This document shows positions 58,866-64,000 of a DNA stretch of 64,000 nucleotides, in pieces (position 1 is the first letter of the stretch; each line of letters starts with the position of its first letter). Source of the DNA: JAGWBJ01 sp964291465 (GTDB lineage Bacteria; Chloroflexota; Dehalococcoidia; Lucifugimonadales; JAGWBF01); contig OZ219929.1 of the NCBI GenBank assembly GCA_964291465.2, positions 44,221 through 108,220 of the forward strand, given 5' to 3'. The notes below the pieces were generated by a model, which saw nothing but the letters and a program-made list of their open reading frames with translations, was not told the DNA's origin and made no database searches. A program made the translations under genes and the position numbers.

Positions 58866-59836
58866 GGGGCTCCGCCCTCCTCCGCGTCCTCCCTGGCCTG
58901 CTCGACGGCCCGGGCCTTGGAGCCGTCCCTGGCCGTACAGGCCCGGGACCGGGCGATCAGCCCCCGGGCGGCCCGTGCCGTGGCCAGGTCCACCGTCCGG
59001 GCGTCCACGCGGGCCAGGGCCTTGCCGTCACGCTCTGCCTGCTCCCAGGCCCGGACCACGGCGTCGGCCTCGGCGACGTCCTCCGGGTCCGGAGCGTACC
59101 CCAGGTTGAGCGGCTTCACCTGGTCGCTCTGCAGGCATATGGAGCCCTGGAAGCCGATGGCTCTTCCCCGCCGGGCGGCCTCCAGGGTATCCTCCGGACT
59201 CGCGGCGAGTCCCCGGGCCGGGGCCCTCCACCAGGCGCCCAGCGGCACGACGCCGGCCGCGTTGGCAGCGGCGATGAGGCGCTGCATCAGGTAGGGCATC
59301 ATGTGGAGCTCTCCCGAGGGCTCCGGACGGAGGTCCATCTCCAGGTCGGCGCGGCCCAGGGTCAAGCCCCATACCCTCGGGCTCGCCCGGGCGATCTCCA
59401 TGGCGTTGAAGTTGCCCAGGGCCGTCTCCAGCGCGGGCACCATCCGGAGGGCGCCGGGTAACAGGCCCTGCTCCTCCTCCATCTGCGACAGGAGGCGGTC
59501 CGCCTCCGCGGCTTCATCGGCCGACTCAAGCCGTATGACGACGCCGGCCAGGCCGCGGCACACCGAGGCCCTGAGGTCGGCGTAGAGGAGCTCCCGGTCG
59601 GTGAGGAGGAACACCTCCGCGCCGCCTTTGGAGACCGACTCCACGGCCTGCCTGGCCCCGTCCCTGGCGGCGGGCTTGTCCACCTCTGCCACCATCTCCG
59701 CCAGGTCGAGCAAGACCACGTCCGCTCCCCGGGTCCAGGCGTCCTCTATGGCGGCCCTGTCGGAAAGGGGCACCAGGAGCCAGGAGCGGCGGACGGCCTC
59801 GCCGGCGGCGACGTCGCTGGATGGCGGGGACGTCAT
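58862..59836 (-). CDS. CitE/HpcH-HpaI family protein, copy A (degenerate site)
   Basis: A protein of about 324 residues with the same fold. The first acidic motif reads DVVLLDLAEMVAEVDKP rather than LDLED, and the Arg strand reads EVFLLTDRELLYADLRASVC, where the VRVN-type Arg is lost. MVPALETALGNFNAMEIARA keeps the Glu. It may have lost catalysis and serve as a subunit, or act on another substrate. I used the ATG at 59836, which overlaps the preceding stop as ATGA; an ATG at 59851 is also possible. Confidence 0.78.
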   Translation of the reverse strand: MTSPPSSDVAAGEAVRRSWLLVPLSDRAAIEDAWTRGADVVLLDLAEMVAEVDKPAARDGARQAVESVSKGGAEVFLLTDRELLYADLRASVCRGLAGVVIRLESADEAAEADRLLSQMEEEQGLLPGALRMVPALETALGNFNAMEIARASPRVWGLTLGRADLEMDLRPEPSGELHMMPYLMQRLIAAANAAGVVPLGAWWRAPARGLAASPEDTLEAARRGRAIGFQGSICLQSDQVKPLNLGYAPDPEDVAEADAVVRAWEQAERDGKALARVDARTVDLATARAARGLIARSRACTARDGSKARAVEQAREDAEEGGAP

Positions 59837-60024
59837 CCGCAACGGAGGCATCGGACCTCGCTGAATACGCTGTCCTGGATGTCGCGGTCGGACATAACGT
59901 AGTCCATGACCACGCGCGCGGCCTTGCTCTCGTCGGATATGCCGTACTTCTCGGCGGCCGAGCGCAGGAAATTCATCTGGTCCACCTCCAGGGTCAGCTC
60001 ATAGGCCTGCTTGTCCTTTGGCAT
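59833..60024 (-). CDS. Small unknown protein with C-terminal CxxC
   Basis: A 63-residue protein starting MPKDKQAYELTLEVDQMNFL and ending with CLRCG. A central helix-rich part (SAAEKYGISDESKAARVVMD) looks like a ribbon-helix-helix or small regulator. SD GGGAGG lies 7 nt before the ATG. It is the first gene of the three-CitE operon and is coupled to copy A, so it may regulate or assist these proteins. Confidence 0.65.
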   Translation of the reverse strand: MPKDKQAYELTLEVDQMNFLRSAAEKYGISDESKAARVVMDYVMSDRDIQDSVFSEVRCLRCG

Positions 60025-60095
60025 CGAGAGACCTCCCACGGGGCAAGGTTTGGCGGTGCGCGGGAGCGTCGAAAGGCCGGCTCCGGCGCGGGAGG

Positions 60096-60124
60096 ATTAT
60101 ATGACACGGTGGGTGTGCTGACAA
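60096..60124 (-). promoter_or_regulatory. Promoter of the CitE operon
   Basis: Minus strand TTGTCA (60124-60119), 17 nt, TATAAT (60101-60096); start expected near 60089. Its -35 overlaps that of the divergent IMPase promoter (CTGACA 60118-60123, TATAAT 60143-60148), so the two operons may be co-regulated. Confidence 0.65.
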
Positions 60125-60190
60125 CCGACTCGGGCCTGCTGCTATAATCGGGAGACTTGGCGCCGCCGAACGCCGCCGGGGAGGACGACG

Positions 60191-61120
60191 CTGGCCCACC
60201 CTCTGGACGACACCCTGGCCCGGGAGCTGGAGTCCCTGGCGGCAGACGCCGCCAGGGGCGCGGGCGATCTGCTCCAGGGCTATTTCGGCGGCTCCATCCA
60301 GGTGGACTACAAGGACGAGAAGAAGGAGCGAGACCCCGTCACCCAGGCCGACAAGGAGGCCCAGGAGTACCTGAGAGATAGGATCCTGGCCCGGTTCCCC
60401 GACCATGAGGTGCTGGGGGAGGAGGACGCCGAGAGTGACGAGGCCCCATCTTCGGACTTCCTGTGGGTGCTCGATCCCCTGGACGGCACCACCAACTTCC
60501 TGAACGGGCTGCCGGTGTACGCGGTCTCCGTGGGAGTGCTGCACCGTGGCGAGCCCGCGGCCGCCGCGCTGTTCCTGCCCTGGCCCGGGGATGGTTCGGG
60601 CCGCGTGCTCCACGCAAGGAGGGGCGGCGGCGCCTGGGACGGAGACGCCCCCATCGCCCCGTCCCCCCAGGACGGGCCGCGCCCCAACCGTCTAACGGGC
60701 CTGCCCGGGTCCTTCGGGGGCGGCTTCCGAGTGCGACGCCCGCTGAGGGGCAAGCTGGGCGAGCCGAGGGTAACGGGCAGCATCGCCTACGAGCTGGGAA
60801 TGGCCGCCACGGGTGTGTTCCAGTACGTGCTCCTGGGCGCCCCGAAGCTGTGGGACGTGGCGGCGGGCGTCCTGGTTGTGGCGGAGTCGGGAGGGTCCGT
60901 GCTGGTGGGGCCCGAGCGTGCAGGGCCGTGGCGGCCCCTGGAGACCCTCGGCCCCTCCTGGGACGGCGGGCGTCCCAGCCTGAAGGCCCTGCGGGGATGG
61001 AGCCGCCCCATCGTAGCAGGGCGGCCGGAGGTGACGCAGTTCGTGGCCGGGAACCTCGTGCGCCGGCGTTCGTTGCGCGGGAGGCTGCGGCGTCTGCTGG
61101 CGGGGCTGAAACGCCCCTAG
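60191..61120 (+). CDS. Inositol-monophosphatase-family protein with apparent CTG start
   Basis: An IMPase/FIG-superfamily phosphatase of about 309 residues. The motifs are DPVTQADKEAQEYL (with the metal Glu further on in VLGEEDAES), WVLDPLDGTTNFLNGLPVYA and the later GAPKLWDVAAGVLVVAESGG (WD of the second motif). Family members open with a helix rich in Leu/Ala and a YFGG-like turn; that segment (LAADAARGAGDLLQGYFGGS) is encoded upstream of the first GTG at 60302. No ATG, GTG or TTG precedes it in frame. CTG at 60191, with GGGGAGG six bases upstream, is the only sensible start. The stop overlaps the amidohydrolase at CTAG. Confidence 0.82.
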   Translation: MAHPLDDTLARELESLAADAARGAGDLLQGYFGGSIQVDYKDEKKERDPVTQADKEAQEYLRDRILARFPDHEVLGEEDAESDEAPSSDFLWVLDPLDGTTNFLNGLPVYAVSVGVLHRGEPAAAALFLPWPGDGSGRVLHARRGGGAWDGDAPIAPSPQDGPRPNRLTGLPGSFGGGFRVRRPLRGKLGEPRVTGSIAYELGMAATGVFQYVLLGAPKLWDVAAGVLVVAESGGSVLVGPERAGPWRPLETLGPSWDGGRPSLKALRGWSRPIVAGRPEVTQFVAGNLVRRRSLRGRLRRLLAGLKRP

Positions 61121-62292
61121 GCCCGGTCGGGCTCCCAGCCCCAGGGGCGCGGGCCGAACTCGGGGGCGAACACCTGGCCCCGTTTCACGGTGACGAAGGG
61201 GAGGAAGGCCTTGTCCACTCTCAGCGTCTCGCCGGGCACGTCGTACACTACCCAGTCGCCCTCCCTCAGCTCCAGCACCGATACGTCGGCCTGGCGCCCC
61301 ACGGCCAGGCTGCCCAGGCGGTGGTCCTCGCCGATGGCCTTGGCGGGGTTGGCGGTGCACATGGTCACCGACCTGCTCCACGGTGAAGCCCAGCCCCAGG
61401 AAGCGTGTCATGATCTCCACCAGGCCGTGGACCGGGTCCAGCCTGCCCGGCGCCGTCAGGTCAGTGCTGATGCAGTGGGGGAGCAGCCCTTGGTCTATGA
61501 TGCGGCGGCCCTGGTCGAAGCCGAAGTTCTGGCGCCCGTGGGCCGTGTCCAGCCATACGCCCCGGTCCGCCGCTTCCTTCGCCTCGGGGACCAGCTTGCC
61601 GTTGGCATCCAGGACGCCGCCGGGCAGGGTCGTGAAGAAGTGGGTGATGATGTCCCCCTCCTCCATGATGGGCAGGAGCTGCCGTATGACGTTGGGGTCG
61701 TAGCGTTCCTCGGGGTCGCCGATGTGGGCCATGAGCTTCAGGCCGCTCTCCTTGGCCGCCCGCTTGGCCAGCCTGGGCATCTCCATGCCGAATATCTCCA
61801 GGGCGGGCGAGACCATGCGGCACTTGATGCCGCGGACCAGCCCCCGGTGTTGCTCCACGGCCCTGAGGGTCCCCTCGAAGTCGATGGCGCTCTCGGCGAT
61901 GATGTCCGGCGTGGTGGCCAGGCCCGTCTGGCAGATGTGCATCAGCGGGATGATCTCGGTATGGCAGTTGGGGATGATGTGCCGCGGCATGGCGGCGAAG
62001 GTCGCGCAGCGGCGCTTCCCGCGTCCACCATGGTGGTGACGCCGGCGTAGACGCCTCCGAGGTCGGCCTGCACCCCGATGCGGGTGAAGGAGTCGAGGAC
62101 GTGGGTGTGCAGGTCTATCAGCCCCGGGGCCACGATCTTGCCCGACACGTCGATGACCCGGGCGGCGTCTTCGTTGGGAATGCCGGCCTGTATGGCGGCT
62201 ATATTCCCGTCGCGGATGGCCACGTCCTGCCGGCCCCGCAGGTCCTGCGACGGATCGACCAGCGTCCCGCCCTTCAGCAGCAGGTCGTACAC
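61117..62292 (-). pseudogene. Amidohydrolase (dihydroorotase-like), two compensating frameshifts
   Basis: The gene encodes a metal-dependent hydrolase of about 391 residues, similar to dihydroorotase/deacetylase-type enzymes. The first part (MYDLLLKGGTLVDPSQDL, APGLIDLHTHVL, GVTTMVDAGSA) and the last part (VTMCTANPAKAIGEDHRLGS, SVLELREGDWVVYD) are in one frame. The middle part (RHIIPNCHTEIIPLMHICQT, LKLMAHIGDPEERYD, FGFDQGRRIIDQGLLPHCIS) is in another. The breaks lie near 61995 and 61370, and the second restores the first frame. HTH, the His of AHIG and the Asp of STDL are intact. Either two recent mutations or two assembly errors. Confidence 0.8.
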
Positions 62293-62396
62293 GGCTACAC
62301 CTCCATATTGTGGTTTGTTGGGGCTATGGGTTCGTGGTAGGGGCGGCTTGTGCCACGTTCATTCCAGGCCGCCGTACGTCGGAATGAACCTGCCCA

Positions 62397-62429
62397 TTGA
62401 TGAGATGAGTACCGTGGTATACAATACGG
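62397..62429 (+). promoter_or_regulatory. Promoter and operator of the second toxin-antitoxin module
   Basis: TTGATG (62397-62402), 17 nt, TACAAT (62420-62425), followed within 6 bases by the toxin ATG. CCGT and ACGG form an inverted repeat (62412-62429) around GTATAC. A message from here would be leaderless. Confidence 0.5.
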
Positions 62430-62430
62430 C

Positions 62431-62721
62431 ATGATAGAAATAGTAGAGAGCGGAACCTTCAAGCGATGGATTGAAGGCTTGCGTGACCGGCGGGCGGTCG
62501 CCAGGATCGATGCCCGTTTGAGAAGGGTGTCTATGGGCCACATCGGCGATGTCCGGCCCGTCGGCGGTGGGGTATTCGAGATGCGTATCCACCACGGTCC
62601 CGGATACCGGCTCTATTTCATCCGCGAAGGCGATACCGTTGTTGTACTCCTTTGCGGTGGAAACAAAGATAGCCAGGAGCGCGATATCGCGCGAGCCAAA
62701 CTGCTGGCAAGGGAGAGGTAG
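62431..62721 (+). CDS. RelE/HigB-like toxin (addiction-module killer)
   Basis: A 96-residue RelE/ParE-fold toxin of the HigB-2/killer-protein type. MIEIVESGTFKRWIEGLRDR, then RAVARIDARLRRVSMGHIGD, MRIHHGPGYRLYFIREGDTV and LLCGGNKDSQERDIARAKLL show the usual order, with the conserved Arg and Tyr in the GYRLYF strand. It cleaves mRNA on ribosomes in studied homologues. It is followed 3 bp on by its antitoxin. This copy appears intact, unlike the HigB at 5762. Confidence 0.9.
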   Translation: MIEIVESGTFKRWIEGLRDRRAVARIDARLRRVSMGHIGDVRPVGGGVFEMRIHHGPGYRLYFIREGDTVVVLLCGGNKDSQERDIARAKLLARER

Positions 62722-62724
62722 ATC

Positions 62725-63012
62725 ATGGCTGAGACCTTTACCAAGTGGGACGTAACGGAGCGCCTGCGCACCAAAGAAGACGCCTGTCTCTATCTCGAAG
62801 CGGCAGCGGAGGAGGACCCGGGCGACGGCAGCCTGATTCGCGCGGCCCTGAACGATATCGCGCGTGCCCACAACATGAGCCGCCTGGCCCTCGATGTTGG
62901 CATGACTCGGAAGGGCCTCTACAAGGCTCTGTCGGAAGATGGCAACCCATCCTTCGCTACGGTGATGCGAATCACCCGTGCCTTGGGGATGCAGCTACGG
63001 ATCACTGCGTAG
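62725..63012 (+). CDS. HigA-type antitoxin
   Basis: A 95-residue antidote protein. The opening WDVTERLRTKEDACLYLEAA and the HTH part (DIARAHNMSRLALDVGMTRK, then GLYKALSEDGNPSFATVMRI) match the addiction-module antidote family. It neutralises the upstream toxin and binds the operator at 62412-62429 by analogy. The order is toxin first. AGAGGTAG-like sequence precedes the ATG as SD. It ends one base from the converging gene at 63014. Confidence 0.9.
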   Translation: MAETFTKWDVTERLRTKEDACLYLEAAAEEDPGDGSLIRAALNDIARAHNMSRLALDVGMTRKGLYKALSEDGNPSFATVMRITRALGMQLRITA

Positions 63013-63013
63013 A

Positions 63014-63346
63014 TTACTTCCGCTGGCGGAGGCCGTCCAGGACCTCCTGCAGCATCGTCTCTTCGCTCTCCTGGGAGGCCTGCTTCAATCGTTCCAGCAC
63101 GAGGTCGTACAGCTCGTCGACCGCCTGCGAAGGGCGGATGCTTATCTCCCTCTTGGTCCCGCGGTTGTCGGTGGCTACGCTGACGGTCACCGAGTGATGG
63201 GCCGAGTCCTTCGCGGGGTTCTTGTTGATCGTGAACGTGTAGTTGTCCACCCCGGCGACAACGGCGATGGTCACGTCCTTCCAGGCAATCTCGCCGTTTC
63301 TAGTCTGCCTGATCAGCTCCGATAGTATGCCGTCCGGTGTTGCCAT
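63014..63346 (-). CDS. Unknown protein
   Basis: A 110-residue protein. It opens MATPDGILSELIRQTRNGEI, continues AWKDVTIAVVAGVDNYTFTI, has a strand-rich middle (HHSVTVSVATDNRGTKREIS) and ends in helices with many Glu and Gln. The first 30 residues have the same pattern as the protein of 18321-18644. Both are short and stand near toxin-antitoxin or tRNA-linked DNA. No function assigned. Confidence 0.65.
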   Translation of the reverse strand: MATPDGILSELIRQTRNGEIAWKDVTIAVVAGVDNYTFTINKNPAKDSAHHSVTVSVATDNRGTKREISIRPSQAVDELYDLVLERLKQASQESEETMLQEVLDGLRQRK

Positions 63347-63393
63347 GGTCCTCGTCCCCCTCTTGTGTTGTGTTGCCGGAGCGCCCCAACACC

Positions 63394-64000
63394 CTATCCC
63401 AGGACCTGCTCGGCCCGCATCTCGTCGAGCTGCTCCGGCGTGTAGTCCAGAAGGCCGGTCAGCAGCTCGTCGGTGTGCTCGCCCGGCATGGGGGTGGGGC
63501 CGACCACCGCCGGGGTCCTGCTGAAGTGCCAGAAGTCTCCGGAGACGTTGATCTTCCCGGCGATGGGGTCGGGCACCTCGACCAGGGCTCCGCGTTCCCA
63601 CGGGTGGGGGTCCTCGGCGGCCTGGGCGATGGTGTTGACCGGCGCCGCCGTAACGTCGTGGGCCGTGAAGTGCTCGATGCCCTCCCGCATGGTCATGTCC
63701 GCCAGCACCTCCCGGACCGCCGCGTCCACCGTGTCGCCGTTCCTGGACCTGTTGTGCCGCTCGGTGAACCTGTCGTCCTCCATCCACTCGGGCCTGCCCA
63801 GCGCCCGGCACACCCTGGGCCACTGGTGCTGGTCGCCGGCGGAGATGAGGACCCATCCGTCCTTGCACGGGTACGCCCCGCTGGGCGGGGCCGCCGACTC
63901 TCCGCGCCTGGGCAGCTCCCCTCCGCCGGTGTACGCCGTGATGGGTATCTCAGTGTAGCTGTAGCCCGTGTCGGCCAGGCATACGTCTATGGTCTGGCCC
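63394..64000 (-). CDS. CaiB/BaiF CoA-transferase, C-terminal part
   Basis: The gene enters from the right edge with its first part missing. Visible: GQTIDVCLADTGYSYTEIPI, then a Gly/Pro-rich loop and YPCKDGWVLISAGDQHQWPR, all characteristic of the second half of class III CoA-transferases. It continues to EVLADMTMREGIEHFTAHDV and a tail containing LLTGLLDYTPEQLDEMRAEQ. Third of this family in the window; the other two are at 7142-9847. No stop or start is visible upstream within the window. Confidence 0.87.
   Translation of the reverse strand, partial: GQTIDVCLADTGYSYTEIPITAYTGGGELPRRGESAAPPSGAYPCKDGWVLISAGDQHQWPRVCRALGRPEWMEDDRFTERHNRSRNGDTVDAAVREVLADMTMREGIEHFTAHDVTAAPVNTIAQAAEDPHPWERGALVEVPDPIAGKINVSGDFWHFSRTPAVVGPTPMPGEHTDELLTGLLDYTPEQLDEMRAEQVLG

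Overview
This is a GC-rich bacterial chromosome segment that is almost fully coding. The gene set suggests Chloroflexota, probably a Dehalococcoidia or SAR202-like lineage: a dprA-topA-xerC-aroQ cluster, an HspR/HAIR-type heat-shock locus, a DUF3090 plus SCO1664-type pair, a PIN-ispD-ispF-cysS block, many CaiB/BaiF CoA-transferases and CitE-like proteins, and a UGSC selenoprotein. The taxonomic call is an inference from gene content. I see no phage, insertion sequence or CRISPR array.

Layout. 1-5.2 kb: a minus-strand DNA-processing and shikimate operon (dprA, topA, xerC, aroQ, start of a Xaa-Pro peptidase) and tRNA-Ser(GGA). 5.4-6.2 kb: a HigBA toxin-antitoxin pair with a frameshifted toxin. 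6.2-18.2 kb: catabolic genes, namely a 3-hydroxyisobutyrate dehydrogenase-like enzyme, two CoA-transferases, a MaoC-like hydratase, an amidase, RraA-like and DUF336 proteins, an isocitrate-lyase-superfamily protein and an enoyl-CoA hydratase-like protein. 18.26-19.31 kb: a lower-GC patch with two unknown genes, ending at tRNA-Ser(CGA) and bounded by an 11-bp direct repeat. 19.5-25 kb: an MFS transporter, a secreted protein with its own strong promoter, structured leader and terminator, a CorC-like protein, GlmU and a NYN-domain protein. 25.4-32.8 kb: a thiamine-diphosphate enzyme, the DUF3090/SCO1664-type pair, Tgt, a CysO-like sulfur carrier ending in Gly-Gly-Cys, threonine synthase and an aspartic protease-like protein. 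33-37.4 kb: heat-shock genes hsp20 and dnaJ-hspR-clpC. 37.4-42.3 kb: FAD oxidase, cysS, ispF, ispD and a PIN protein. 42.6-50.3 kb: envelope proteins and lipoproteins plus a geranylgeranyl-reductase-family enzyme. 50.5-55.1 kb: formamidase, RidA, tRNA-Pro(TGG), a GPP34 protein and a sensor histidine kinase. 55.2-59.8 kb: the UGSC selenoprotein with its unknown partner, and three tandem CitE-like genes. 60-64 kb: an IMPase-family protein with an apparent CTG start, an amidohydrolase broken by two compensating frameshifts, a second HigBA-type module, and the end of another CoA-transferase.

The strongest finding is the UGSC-family gene. An in-frame UGA followed by Gly-Ser-Cys lies in the middle of a conserved reading frame, and a perfect 8-bp stem with a GGUCU loop starts 10 nt downstream, as expected of a bacterial SECIS. 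The UGA therefore very probably encodes selenocysteine. Other points of interest are a consensus hsp20 promoter fused to an HspR operator, several promoters that appear to give leaderless mRNAs, the Gly-Gly-Cys tail on the CysO-like protein, and a two-copy intergenic repeat.
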